Source of the DNA: Longimicrobium sp.
GTDB lineage: Bacteria; Gemmatimonadota; Gemmatimonadetes; Longimicrobiales; Longimicrobiaceae
Reading direction: 5' to 3'
Assembly (NCBI GenBank): GCA_036387335.1
Contig: DASVTZ010000199.1
Span: 1-54,084, forward strand
Length of the DNA: 54,084 bases
Shown here: positions 33,875 through 43,316 of the stretch, one piece after another
Layout: each line of letters starts with the position of its first letter
Position numbering within the stretch: the first letter of the stretch is position 1
Program-made: the position numbers and the translations under genes
Notes under the pieces: generated by a model
Seen by the model: only the letters and a program-made list of their open reading frames with translations
Databases searched by the model: none
Told to the model about the DNA's origin: nothing

Positions 33875-35995
33875 TCACGAGATGGCGCCCAGGAAGGCGG
33901 AGAGCGCGTCCTGGCGCGCGGCGGCGGGGAGCGCCGGCTGCCGCGGGTACGAGGCGCCCGCCTTGCGGTACTCGGCCTCCACCGCGGCGGCCAGCTCGCC
34001 CTCGCCCACGACGCCCGCGGGCGAGGCCAGGCCCAGCAGCGCGGCGTCCACGGCGGCGTTGCGGATCTGCCCGCCGGTGAGCTCGAAGCGCGCGGCGGCG
34101 TCTTCCAGCGCCTCGGCGCCCACCCCGTGGGTGGAGGGAAGGTGGCGCTGCCAGAGCAGCCAGCGCTCCTCCACCTCGGGTAGGTGGAAGCGGACCACCG
34201 CGTCCATGCGGCGGTGGAAGGCCGCGTCGATGGAGCCGGGCGAGTTGGTGGTGACGAAGACGATGCCGGTGTAGCTGTCCAGCCGCTGCAGCAGGTAGTT
34301 GGTTTCCAGGTTCGCCCAGCGGTCGTTGGACGAGCGGACCTCGGTGCGCCTCCCCATCAGCGAGTCGCCCTCGTCCAGCAGCAGCACCACGTCGAGGTCC
34401 TCGGCGCGGCCCAGGACGCGGGCCAGGTTCTTTTCCGTCTCGCCGATGTACTTGTTGACGATGGTGGACAGGTCCACGCGGTACAGGTCCAGCCCCAACT
34501 CGCTGGCCAGCACCCGCGCCGCCAGCGTCTTCCCCGTGCCGCTGGGGCCCTGGAAGAGCGCGCGCACGCCGCGGTTCATCCCGCCGGGCATCCCCCCGCC
34601 CAGCGCGTCGGCCAGGCGCTCGCGGTGGCGGCAGCGGCGCTCCAGGTGCAGCAGCTCGGCGGCGGTGGAGCGGTGCAGCACCAGGCGTTCCCACCCGCCG
34701 CCGTCTTCCAGGCGCGCGGCGAGCGCGTCCAGCTGCTGCCGGTTGATGGAGCGGGCCGCGGCGCGCACGTCGGCCGCGGTCACGGCGGGGCGGCCCTCGA
34801 GCGCGGCGTGGCCCTGCGCCAGCTCGGCCGCGCGGTGGATGTAGCGACCGCCCAGGGTGTACGCGTCGGCCAGGGCGGCGTGCGTGGCCGGGGGCGAGCC
34901 GGGAAGGGCGCGGCTCCAGTGGCGGCGGCGCAGGGCGGGGGACTCGGGGGGAAGGTGCACTACCACGGCCCGCTCGGCGGTGGCGCCGCGCAGCCCGCCG
35001 TCGTGCCCCGCCACCACCGCCGCCGGCCCCCGCCACCCGCCGCCCGCGGGGACGTCAAAGGTCTCACCGGGCCCCATCTCCAGCACGAAGGCGGGGAGGG
35101 CGCCCAGCAGCGCCGCCAGCGGACCCAGCACCCGCCAGGCGGGGGGGAGCTCCGGCCCGGGCGGCACCGCCTCCAGCACCCCGTGGCCCAGCCCGCGCGC
35201 GAGGGCGCCGACCAGCTCCAGCCGCTCGCTCCCCGCCAGCCCGCGCACCACCAGCACCTCCGCGCGCCCGGAGCCGAGCAGCACGCCCGCCTCGGCCGCG
35301 CGGCGGCGTGCATCGTCGTCCAGCACCATCTCGTCCAGCGGGGCGAACGAGCCTGGCGGGTGCCAGCGGACCCCCGGCAGCGGCTCGGCCGGCGCCTCGC
35401 CGGCGACGGCGGTCCACAGCGGTGCGGGAACGCGAAGCTGCCACTCGGCGCGCGGGTCGCCGGGGTTGAGCGCCTCCACCAGCCCCGCGTCCAGCAGCGG
35501 CCGGCAGAGCGCCCAGGCGTCGCCCGCCGCGCCGTCGGAACCATCGATCACGCCGGCCACGATCTGGTGCACCAGCGCCACCGTGGGCCGCCGGGCGCCT
35601 TCCTGCGCCGCGGCGAAGAGGGTGCCGAAGCGCGCGTCCTCCTCCACCATCCCCACCACCAGCAGCGCCAGCACCTGCGCGTCGCCGAAGCCCGGCTCGC
35701 CGCCCAGCGCCCGCAGCGGCAGGTGCGCGCGCACGGACGCCTCCCAGCGCCGCACCCGGTCCGCCAGCCAGCACAGGGCCTCATCGCTGCGCACCTCCCC
35801 CGCGTGCGGCAGCGGGAGCTCGCTGAGGTACGCGCGCAGGAAGGGGTGCTCGTCGAGCACGGCGTTCGGCTCCCCGCCCGCGGCCGCGGCGCGGGCGCCG
35901 GCGAAGATGACCACGGCCAGCACGGCCTCGTAGAAGCGCAGCGTCAGGTGGCCGTGCGCGTCGCGGGCGACGCCGGGAAAGAGCGGCTCGCTCAT
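33875..35995 (-). CDS. eCIS AAA+ ATPase (Afp15-like)
   Basis: 706 residues. An N-terminal ~430-residue region specific to eCIS ATPases precedes a single AAA+ domain: Walker A GPSGTGKT (about residue 480), the pore-loop region VNKYIGETEKNL, Walker B VVLLLDEGDSL (about 533), sensor I in FVTTNSP, and Arg fingers in FHRRMD. The lid contains GGQIRNAAVDAALL. Nearly every eCIS locus has this ATPase, which acts in particle assembly or maturation rather than in contraction. It starts 4 bp after the previous gene and is followed 34 bp later by the DUF4157 cargo gene. Confidence 0.92.
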   Translation of the reverse strand: MSEPLFPGVARDAHGHLTLRFYEAVLAVVIFAGARAAAAGGEPNAVLDEHPFLRAYLSELPLPHAGEVRSDEALCWLADRVRRWEASVRAHLPLRALGGEPGFGDAQVLALLVVGMVEEDARFGTLFAAAQEGARRPTVALVHQIVAGVIDGSDGAAGDAWALCRPLLDAGLVEALNPGDPRAEWQLRVPAPLWTAVAGEAPAEPLPGVRWHPPGSFAPLDEMVLDDDARRRAAEAGVLLGSGRAEVLVVRGLAGSERLELVGALARGLGHGVLEAVPPGPELPPAWRVLGPLAALLGALPAFVLEMGPGETFDVPAGGGWRGPAAVVAGHDGGLRGATAERAVVVHLPPESPALRRRHWSRALPGSPPATHAALADAYTLGGRYIHRAAELAQGHAALEGRPAVTAADVRAAARSINRQQLDALAARLEDGGGWERLVLHRSTAAELLHLERRCRHRERLADALGGGMPGGMNRGVRALFQGPSGTGKTLAARVLASELGLDLYRVDLSTIVNKYIGETEKNLARVLGRAEDLDVVLLLDEGDSLMGRRTEVRSSNDRWANLETNYLLQRLDSYTGIVFVTTNSPGSIDAAFHRRMDAVVRFHLPEVEERWLLWQRHLPSTHGVGAEALEDAAARFELTGGQIRNAAVDAALLGLASPAGVVGEGELAAAVEAEYRKAGASYPRQPALPAAARQDALSAFLGAIS

Positions 35996-35999
35996 GGGC

Positions 36000-37892
36000 T
36001 CAGGCGAAGTAAAAGGTGATCACGCGCGCCAGCTCCGGCACCCAGCCGGGGGTTGCGTCGAGCCCCGCGATGCGAACGGCCACGCTCACCTGGTCCAGCT
36101 CCATGCGCACGTCCACGTGCGCGCGGGTGGCCTGGATGCGGCCGATGCGGCGAAAGAGCGCGCTCTCCAGCCCCTCGTCCGCCCCGCCCGCGCGCAGCGC
36201 CGACTCCAACCGCACGCGGACGAAGGGGACGACGCGGTCGAGGAAGCGTTGGAGCTCGGCGGACGGCTCCATCCCCAGGAGTGGGGACGGGGCGGGGGAT
36301 TCGGCGCTGGCGTCGCGGAGGATCGCCGCCCACGCGTCCGGCAGCGTGTCCACGGGCGGGGCGATGAACCCCATCCCGGCGGGCACCTCCGGCTCCCGGC
36401 CGTCCAGCCCGGCCAGGACGCGCCAGACGGGGTCGTCCGCCAGCCCCGCCGCGCGCGGCCCCAGCAACGCGCGGGCGAGCAGCTCGATCCACCCCCATCC
36501 GCCTACGACGCAGGGGAGGTGGAAGTGGTCGTCCAGCGCGCGAAAGAAGCCCAGTGAGCGCACCACGTTCACCAGGTAGAACACGCCGCACGCGCCTGAC
36601 ATCGTCTCCGCCACCTCGATCGGCGGCCCGGTGAAGCGCAGCACGGGCGCCTCCCAGCGAATTTCCTCCACCAACGTAGCGCGCGTCTCGCCGCTGGATT
36701 CGGCCGTCGTCCGCCGCGGCGCGTCTGCGGGCGGCTCGGCAGGCGACGCCGGCCGCGTCTCGGTCGGGGCGGATGGCGTGTCTGCCTCGACCGATGCCCG
36801 ACTGTTTCCCTCGGCGGTTGGCGATGGGACGGTGCGTTTCGCCTCCTGCCGCGCCTCCTGTACATCTGCCGCGGAGTCGGATGAAGCCGGTTCGGCGGCC
36901 GGTGGCGCGGCGGACGAGGACGTGACGATCCGCGCCTCCGACCCCTGGTGTTCCGAGGCGCGAGACGGAGGTGCGGGCGCGCGCGGCGGCTCAGACTGGG
37001 CGCGCGGTGCGATCTCCGCGCGCCAGCGTACGAACCGCTCGACGAAGGCGGGGCCGCGGGCGATCAGAGGGGCACGGTGCAGCGCGAGCGACACGCCCAG
37101 CAGCGCGCGCCGCTCCGGCGCCAGCGAGCGCGGCACCAGCGACGGCCCGAGCACCATCTCCCACGGCGCGGGGATGCTGGGCGCCCGCTCCCGATCCGCG
37201 ACGCTCGTGGAGGCGGCGGGCCGGGCAGTGCCGGGGGATGACGACGGCAACGCGCCGGGACGATGGACGGAATCCGCATCCTCCGCCTCCCCGTGAGCCG
37301 CGACGTACGAGGGCGGCGGGGCGAAGAGGCCGCGCACCTCGAAGGCGTGCGCGACGGCGCCCAGGATGCGCGCGGCCTGCGCGGGCGCCAGGGCGGCCAT
37401 CACGCGCTCCGCCTCGCCCCAGCCGGCGAGGTGCTCCACGGCGGCGGGGACGTGGCGGGGATCGCGCAGCCAGAGGGCCACGAGCGCGTCGATGGAGCCG
37501 CCCAGCCCCCGTGCCACCGTCGCCCACCACCAGCGCGCGCCCGCCACTCCGGCGCAGGCGTCGCGCGCGAACGAGGCCAGCAGCTCCGCCTGGTCGGCGA
37601 ACAGCACCGCCGGGGCATCGGCAGGGAGCACGCCGCGCGACGGGCGGGCGGCGCCGTGCAGCCGGTCGGAGAGCGCGCCGCGGCAGGCGCGCGCCCACTC
37701 GGCCGAGGCGTGCGCATCCCGCCCCTCCGCGCGCATCCGCCCCGGGAGCGGGTCACCCAGCGCGCGGACCACCAGGATGGCGGCCGGCGGCATGGCCTCC
37801 GGCTCGATCTGCGCGGCGCCCAGCATCCGCTGCATACGAAGCCGCAGCGCGGGGTCTGCCGGAGCGCGGCGCCGGGGCGCGACGGTGCTCAT
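36000..37892 (-). CDS. eCIS-locus protein of unknown function, upstream of the ATPase
   Basis: 630 residues. The N-terminal ~200 residues are helical and Ala-rich. The middle (about 205-400) is low-complexity, Pro/Ser/Ala/Glu-rich and surely disordered. The C-terminal ~220 residues are folded: [20 protein letters not shown] (about 430), [16 protein letters not shown], and a final block with [20 protein letters not shown]. Proteins with this type of C-terminus regularly sit next to the ATPase in non-Proteobacterial eCIS loci, sometimes labelled as CIS tape-measure-associated. I do not assign a function. It overlaps the Lgt-like gene by 4 bp (ATGA) and is 4 bp from the ATPase gene. Confidence 0.65.
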   Translation of the reverse strand: MSTVAPRRRAPADPALRLRMQRMLGAAQIEPEAMPPAAILVVRALGDPLPGRMRAEGRDAHASAEWARACRGALSDRLHGAARPSRGVLPADAPAVLFADQAELLASFARDACAGVAGARWWWATVARGLGGSIDALVALWLRDPRHVPAAVEHLAGWGEAERVMAALAPAQAARILGAVAHAFEVRGLFAPPPSYVAAHGEAEDADSVHRPGALPSSSPGTARPAASTSVADRERAPSIPAPWEMVLGPSLVPRSLAPERRALLGVSLALHRAPLIARGPAFVERFVRWRAEIAPRAQSEPPRAPAPPSRASEHQGSEARIVTSSSAAPPAAEPASSDSAADVQEARQEAKRTVPSPTAEGNSRASVEADTPSAPTETRPASPAEPPADAPRRTTAESSGETRATLVEEIRWEAPVLRFTGPPIEVAETMSGACGVFYLVNVVRSLGFFRALDDHFHLPCVVGGWGWIELLARALLGPRAAGLADDPVWRVLAGLDGREPEVPAGMGFIAPPVDTLPDAWAAILRDASAESPAPSPLLGMEPSAELQRFLDRVVPFVRVRLESALRAGGADEGLESALFRRIGRIQATRAHVDVRMELDQVSVAVRIAGLDATPGWVPELARVITFYFA

Positions 37893-38662
37893 CGCGCCGC
37901 TCCCGCCGGGATGGGCGCGGCCGCGTCACCCGTCCGCGTGGCGAGGAGCGCGGCGCCGCCCGCCGCCAGTGCCAGCGCGAGGAGCTGCGGAAGGGAAAAG
38001 GGGCCTGCGACGGCGATGAAGTCGTCGCGCAGCGGCTCCAGGGTGAAACGGGCGGCGCCGTACGCCAGCGACGCGATCCCCACCGCCGCGCCGCGCAGGA
38101 GCGTCCGCCGATGAAGGAAGAGGAAGATGCCGAGAGCCACGGCGGCCAGGTACAGCTGAACCGGGTGCACGGCGAGCGATGCCGGTGCATCCGCGCCGAT
38201 CCACCCGCGCGCGGCGTGCTCCGCCCACGCCTCGGTGCCCGGGGCGTAGCGAACCGCCCAGGGGAGCGCGGCGGGCGCGCCGAAGTCGTCGCCGTTCAGG
38301 AAGCATCCAGTGCGCGCGACGGCGTAGCCCAGCGCCGCCGCCGGGGCGGAGAGGTCCGCGTAGTCCGGCACCGGCAGGCGGCGGGCGGCCAGGTACGCGC
38401 CGCCGCACAGCGCGCCGCCCGCCAGCACGCCGAACACGCTCTGCCCGCCGCTCCAGAACGACAGCCAGCTCTCCCCGCCGTGGGACAGCAGAAAGAGCGC
38501 GTGCCCCCCGCACACTCCGCCCAGCGCGGCGCACAGCCACGCGCGGTACGCCTCGCGGGCATCGAGCCCACGGGCCGGGGCCCTCCGCAGCGCGTACGCC
38601 GCGGCGAGCACCACCGCCAGGGCCGCGAGCAGGCCCTCGGGAAGGGTGCGGGGGACGGTCAT
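37889..38662 (-). CDS. Lgt-like prolipoprotein diacylglyceryl transferase homologue inside the eCIS operon
   Basis: 257 residues, seven predicted membrane segments, matching Lgt in length and order. The Lgt signature is present in divergent form, YAVARTGCFLNGDDFGAP (Arg and Asn of the active-site loop), with HPVQLYLA downstream and FTLEPLRDD for the second essential Arg. The segment where E. coli Lgt has its HGG motif here reads SVFGVLAGG, without the histidine. Lgt adds diacylglyceryl to lipobox cysteines. This one lies 7 bp after a secreted protein with a Cys-containing C-terminal sorting tail, so a dedicated client is plausible. It is unlikely to be the housekeeping copy. Confidence 0.82.
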   Translation of the reverse strand: MTVPRTLPEGLLAALAVVLAAAYALRRAPARGLDAREAYRAWLCAALGGVCGGHALFLLSHGGESWLSFWSGGQSVFGVLAGGALCGGAYLAARRLPVPDYADLSAPAAALGYAVARTGCFLNGDDFGAPAALPWAVRYAPGTEAWAEHAARGWIGADAPASLAVHPVQLYLAAVALGIFLFLHRRTLLRGAAVGIASLAYGAARFTLEPLRDDFIAVAGPFSLPQLLALALAAGGAALLATRTGDAAAPIPAGAAR

Positions 38663-38669
38663 ACCCGCC

Positions 38670-40631
38670 TCAGTCGCGGCGGCGGGTGCGGCGTCCGAGT
38701 CCGAGCAGCGCCAGGCCCGCCATCGCCATGCCGGCGCTCACGGGGCATCCCCGGCCGCCGCCGCCGGGGTTGGGGCCGGGGTCGCTCCCGCCCGTGGTGC
38801 CGCCTCCGGTGCGCGTGACGGTGCCCCGCACCACGCGCTGCTCGTTGGCCTTGAAGACGTCGCGGCGCACCTCCACCCGTACATCCGCGCCGCCGCGGGG
38901 CACATCGGTCTCCGTCGTCACGAAGACGGTGCGGTCGTAGCGGCCGGGGTTGCCCAGGGTGAAGGTGATCGGCCACTGCTTCCGTTCATCCAGCTGGCGC
39001 AGCGGGATGGCCTGCAGCAGCCCGCCCAGGTTCTCGGCCAGCACGTACTTCAGGCTGTCGGCGGGGCCGGCGGCGGAGTAGCCCCAGGAGCGGACCTGCA
39101 CCAGCGCGTTGTCGCCGCCCAGCGTCCGGCGGTCCCGCGCGGAGAGGAAGACGCGGCTGGTCCGCCGGATCTGCTCGGGGCGGGTGGTGTCCGTCCTGGG
39201 AGGCTCCTGCGCCGCCAGCCCGCGCACCGTGAAGAGCGCGCCCGCCTGCCCGCCGAAGTAGGCCGCCAGCCGCGGGCCGAACCCTTCCAGCGCGGCCACG
39301 CGGCACGAGGCGTTGGGGCATACGGTGCCCGCGCCCAGCGCGCTGATGTTCTTTTGGGCCCAGTGCTGCGCCTGCACCCCGTACACCGTCTCCATCTGCG
39401 CCAGCTCGGCGGCGTCGGAGATGCCCATGATGTCGGCCTCGTCGAACGCGGCCTGGAACACGGGCGGAAGGATGTAAACGCGCACGCACGGGTGGTTGGG
39501 GAGGTTGGTCGGCACCGCCGTCCATTCGTCCGCGGACTGCGTGGCGTTGGCCATCGCGCCGATCGGCACGTTCTTCTTCATCCCCACCACCCGCCACACG
39601 GTTGGGCTGGCGCCGTGGTCGGCCCACAGGTAGAGCAGGTTGCGCGTCTGCGGCGTGGTGAAGGTGGAGTGGACGGTGGCCTGCAGCGTGAGCTTGCAGG
39701 GGTTCGCCGGATAGTAGGAGTACCCGAGCACGCCGCAGGAAAGCGGCACGATGTCCGGGCTCTGCCAGAACACCGGCAGGCGGCTGATGGTCACGTCGCC
39801 CGCGGCGCTGGCCCAGTAGCCCGTCCCCCAGTTGCTGGGCACGCGCCACGAGTTGTTGCACCCGTCCACCGCGTTGTCTGCGGTGGTGTAGGGGAGGGCC
39901 GACGGAAAGGAGTTGCCGGCCGAGTTGGGCATCCCCGGCACCCCCCAGTCGTTCACCACCTGGAAGGCGACGCCGAAGTCGCCGCTCACCCCGCCGATGG
40001 CCGTGGCCGGGAACTCCAGCTCCACGCGGTAGCCGCCGGGAAAGTCCTTGCGCACCTTTACGCTGTAGTTGGCCGGGTTGCCCACGTTGGCCCAGCGCGG
40101 GCCGCCGCCGCAGACCCCCGCCGCCAGGGTGCCCGTGCCCCACTGCGACTGCACGTTGGTCACCTCCTGCGGATCGCCCCCGCTGCTCTCCCAGCGGTGC
40201 GTGACCACCAGCCGCATGTCGGCCGCGGCGAGCTGTGCGCCGCCGCTCAGGTCGTGGTCAAACTGGATGGCGATGCGCTCGCCGTTGGCCAGCAGGCCGC
40301 CGTTCAGCGTTTTAGTGGCGTCCTGCACCTCGAAGAGGAAGCCCAGGTACAGCACGCCGCCGCGCATGTACCGCTTGGTGGACACGGTGACGTCGTACGG
40401 GTTCGTGTCGGCGTCGTAGAGCTTGCCCACGCACCCGCCGACGCTGGCCGAGGATGCCTGCGACGCGTCGGCCCAGTCGCCGCCCTTGCCGTCGATGGTG
40501 GGCGCCCCCTTGAGCAGAAAGCCCAGAGAGCAGGGCGAGGCGGCGGCCAGGGGGGCCGGGGCGGCCGCCAGCGCCAGGGCGGCGGCCAGGGCCGCGAGCC
40601 GGGGAAGGTGGAGGGTCCGGGGTCGGTTCAT
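38670..40631 (-). CDS. Secreted beta-rich protein with Cys-containing CTERM-type sorting tail
   Basis: 653 residues from an ATG with CAGGAG upstream. The N-terminus is a clear signal peptide (LPRLAALAAALALAAAPAPL). The mature part starts with a CBM9/DOMON-like domain (GAPTIDGKGGDWADA, then YLGFLFEVQDATKTL), followed by beta-rich segments with paired cysteines (CNNSW; CGVLGYSYYPANPC; CPNASC). A Gly/Pro-rich linker leads to GRGCPV, a hydrophobic stretch SAGMAMAGLALLGLG and a basic end RRTRRRD. This Cys-helix-Arg tail resembles MYXO-CTERM-type sorting signals, so surface anchoring is likely. It lies between the eCIS fibre genes and the Lgt-like gene; its role in the particle is unknown. Confidence 0.75.
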   Translation of the reverse strand: MNRPRTLHLPRLAALAAALALAAAPAPLAAASPCSLGFLLKGAPTIDGKGGDWADASQASSASVGGCVGKLYDADTNPYDVTVSTKRYMRGGVLYLGFLFEVQDATKTLNGGLLANGERIAIQFDHDLSGGAQLAAADMRLVVTHRWESSGGDPQEVTNVQSQWGTGTLAAGVCGGGPRWANVGNPANYSVKVRKDFPGGYRVELEFPATAIGGVSGDFGVAFQVVNDWGVPGMPNSAGNSFPSALPYTTADNAVDGCNNSWRVPSNWGTGYWASAAGDVTISRLPVFWQSPDIVPLSCGVLGYSYYPANPCKLTLQATVHSTFTTPQTRNLLYLWADHGASPTVWRVVGMKKNVPIGAMANATQSADEWTAVPTNLPNHPCVRVYILPPVFQAAFDEADIMGISDAAELAQMETVYGVQAQHWAQKNISALGAGTVCPNASCRVAALEGFGPRLAAYFGGQAGALFTVRGLAAQEPPRTDTTRPEQIRRTSRVFLSARDRRTLGGDNALVQVRSWGYSAAGPADSLKYVLAENLGGLLQAIPLRQLDERKQWPITFTLGNPGRYDRTVFVTTETDVPRGGADVRVEVRRDVFKANEQRVVRGTVTRTGGGTTGGSDPGPNPGGGGRGCPVSAGMAMAGLALLGLGRRTRRRD

Positions 40632-40681
40632 GGCGCGGGGCTCCTGCGTGATGAGGGCGGATGCATTGAAGTGGGTGGGTC

Positions 40682-43297
40682 TCAGGAATGGCGGACGCGC
40701 AGCGCCAGCGGGGGCGCCAGGTCGCCGGGCACCGGTGCCGGGCCTCCAGCCGCGGCCTGCACGTGCACGTTCAGCGTGGCCGTACGGTCGATGGTCGTGC
40801 GCGCCGGCATCAGCACCAGCACGTCCAGGGGCACCTGCTGCCCCAGCGCGGCGGAGATGGTCGCGGTGAACACCCCGGGCGATGGGTTGGCCGCCGTCAC
40901 GCCGCCGAACTCGGCCTGCCACACCGCCTCGGTGGAGGCCAGGGTGACGGTCACGTCCACGTTCACCGGGCTGGGGAGGGACTCCGGACCGCTGTAGCGG
41001 ACGTGGAAGAGGAAGTTGCCTACCTGCCCCGGCGGCGCGTCGTCCAGGTTGAACGGCAGGCTGGTGGGCGCCAGCACCTCCAGGCTTCCGGACACGGCCC
41101 CTCCCTGGTCGCTGGATACGGTGAGCTGCCGCGTGGTGGACACGTCGCGGTCGTTGGGTGGGTCCACGGTGGCGCGGAAGGTGAGCACCACCTGCTGCCC
41201 CGCGGCGATCCCGCTGGCCGGGGGGCGCACCCGCGCCGCCACCGTGGTCTGCGCGCCGGACGCCAGCTCCACGGTGCCCGCGGTGAGCACGGTGCCGCTG
41301 GCGTCTTCCAGCGTGACCGCGTTGGACCAGTCGCCGGCGAGTCCCGCCACGCTGGCCTGCAGGTTGAAGGTGAGCCGGCGGTCGGTGGCGTTGCGCACGG
41401 TGAAGAGGTGCGGGAACCCCTGGGTGTCGCCGGGCACCAGGTTCAGCCCCCGCGGGCTGCTCTGGTAGGTGACCACGATGGGCCCGCTGGCCACGCCCTC
41501 GCCGCTGAAGCCCGCCACGAACTGGTTGATGGCGGCCTGCGCGGCCACCGCGCCCGGCAGGTCCAGGGCGTCGAGGGCAGGAAGCAGCGCGCGCCCGGCG
41601 CCGCCGGGGAGCGCGTTGTTGAGCCGCACGTTGATCCCCGCGCCGAAGTTCTCGCGCCCCTGCGTGTGCACCACGCCGGGGATGGCCGAGCGGAAGAGCG
41701 TCTGCAGGTCGTCCTGCACGCGGTGCAGCTCGCGCAGCCCATCCAGCGCGTCGCGCGCGTCCAGCGCGCTCCCCGCGGCCAGCGAGGCCTGGCGCGTGGC
41801 GACGTCCATCACGTCGCGCACGGCGTTCACGATGGACACCTGCGCGGCCACCTTGTCGGCGTCGGTGCCGGGGGGAAGGAAGAGCCGCTTGCGCACCACC
41901 CCGCGCCACGCGCTCCACGCCGTCTCCAGCGTCACGGCCAGGGTGTCGCGCACGCGCGGCCCCATCGTCTCGCGCGTCACGAACACCACGTACGGCGCCG
42001 GGGGCGTGCCGGCGGCCGGCAGGTTGTCCCGGGTGCGCCAGAGCACCACCTGCGCGGTGGGCGAGGCCAGGTCCACCGGCGCGTGCGGCAGCGCCTGGCG
42101 CATCACGCGCTGCAGCTTGGCGCCCTGGAGCGTGGCCGGCGGCCCCAGCGTGAGGCCGCGAAAGAAGACGGCGTGCGCCAGCCCCCGCCCCACCCCCGCC
42201 TCGCGCAGCGGCAGCAGGCCGCACGGGGGGAGGAAGCGGAAGCGCTGCGCGGCCTCCACCAGCGTGAGCTGCGCGGTGGTCATCCGCGACGCCACCAGCT
42301 CCGCCACCTGCTGCTGGAACTGGAGGACCATGGCCAGCGCCTCGGCCTCGCGGCGCCGGTCGTGGAGCACCGGCAGCGTCCCCGTGCTGGGCCGCGGGAC
42401 GAGCGGCCTGCGCACCGCCCACGCATCCACCCACTCCACCCCGCGCTGGCTGAGGTGGAAGAGGGCGATGGGCACCTCGCACGACGCCAGCTCGCCGCGC
42501 GCGCGCATCCCGTCCACGGCGCCGTACTCCGGATCGGGAAAGCCGCCCGCCGCCGCGAAGGGGGATGCGTTCTGCCCCGCGAGCCGGTCCGCGCCGAAGC
42601 ACAGGTAGGCTGCGCCGTTGCGCAGTTTGGAAAGCCCGCGGTCCAGCGAGGTGCGCACGGCGGGGGTGTCCGATGCGCCGCCGCGCCGCACCAGCTCCAC
42701 CTTCTCCTCCACGTCCTCCACCAGCTCGGCCAGCGCCTGGGCCAGCGGGGTGGGCGTCTCCCCCGCCGACGCCAGGGGAAGGGGGGCCACGGAGAAGCGC
42801 GCGCCCTCCAGCGCCCAGCGGCTGGCGCAGCTCCCCGCGATCCCCTCGCTCCCCAGCTCCGCCATCGGCGCCCGCTCCTCGCTCAGAGCGGAGGCGGGGG
42901 AGGCGGTGAGGACGTAGAGTCCCACGTTGGTGAGCTCCAGCGGCACGTGCCGGGGCTTGCAGACGGCGAACACCCCCGCCTCGGCGGCGGCCTCCTCTTC
43001 CACGCTCACCAGCCGCAGCTCCACGGGGCGCCCCAGCGCCACGGCGTCGCCGTCGCGGTTGAAGGCCAGCCCCGGCTGGATGGAGAGGACGGGTGCGCCG
43101 CCCACCTCGCCGGCGGCGGACACCTCCAGCCCGTGCGCCACCCCCTCGCCCAGGGCGTGGGCGAGCTGCCGGTCGCGCCCGCGGACGGCCTGCTGTTCGG
43201 CGCGCAGGTCCTCGGCCGTCAGGATGCGGCCGTTGAAGAAGTTGTTCAGCCGGATGCCGTTGGTCAGCACGGGCTCCAGCAGGTCGGTGGCGTCCAT
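40682..43297 (-). CDS. eCIS fibre/adhesin-like protein with Ig-like C-terminal domains
   Basis: 871 residues. The first ~100 residues (NNFFNGRILTAEDLRAEQQA; HALGEGVAHGLEV) are homologous to the N-terminus of the next upstream gene product, suggesting a shared baseplate-attachment domain. A long helical middle follows (about 290-560, e.g. EAEALAMVLQFQQQVAELVA). The last ~270 residues form two or three Ig-like beta domains (LTFRATVDPPNDRDVSTTRQ; PSPVNVDVTVTLAS). No catalytic motif was seen. It begins 19 bp after the tail-fibre-like gene. A receptor-binding or particle-decorating role is inferred from the neighbourhood and domain layout. Confidence 0.65.
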   Translation of the reverse strand: MDATDLLEPVLTNGIRLNNFFNGRILTAEDLRAEQQAVRGRDRQLAHALGEGVAHGLEVSAAGEVGGAPVLSIQPGLAFNRDGDAVALGRPVELRLVSVEEEAAAEAGVFAVCKPRHVPLELTNVGLYVLTASPASALSEERAPMAELGSEGIAGSCASRWALEGARFSVAPLPLASAGETPTPLAQALAELVEDVEEKVELVRRGGASDTPAVRTSLDRGLSKLRNGAAYLCFGADRLAGQNASPFAAAGGFPDPEYGAVDGMRARGELASCEVPIALFHLSQRGVEWVDAWAVRRPLVPRPSTGTLPVLHDRRREAEALAMVLQFQQQVAELVASRMTTAQLTLVEAAQRFRFLPPCGLLPLREAGVGRGLAHAVFFRGLTLGPPATLQGAKLQRVMRQALPHAPVDLASPTAQVVLWRTRDNLPAAGTPPAPYVVFVTRETMGPRVRDTLAVTLETAWSAWRGVVRKRLFLPPGTDADKVAAQVSIVNAVRDVMDVATRQASLAAGSALDARDALDGLRELHRVQDDLQTLFRSAIPGVVHTQGRENFGAGINVRLNNALPGGAGRALLPALDALDLPGAVAAQAAINQFVAGFSGEGVASGPIVVTYQSSPRGLNLVPGDTQGFPHLFTVRNATDRRLTFNLQASVAGLAGDWSNAVTLEDASGTVLTAGTVELASGAQTTVAARVRPPASGIAAGQQVVLTFRATVDPPNDRDVSTTRQLTVSSDQGGAVSGSLEVLAPTSLPFNLDDAPPGQVGNFLFHVRYSGPESLPSPVNVDVTVTLASTEAVWQAEFGGVTAANPSPGVFTATISAALGQQVPLDVLVLMPARTTIDRTATLNVHVQAAAGGPAPVPGDLAPPLALRVRHS

Positions 43298-43316
43298 TCG
43301 CGAGTCTCCTCGGGCG

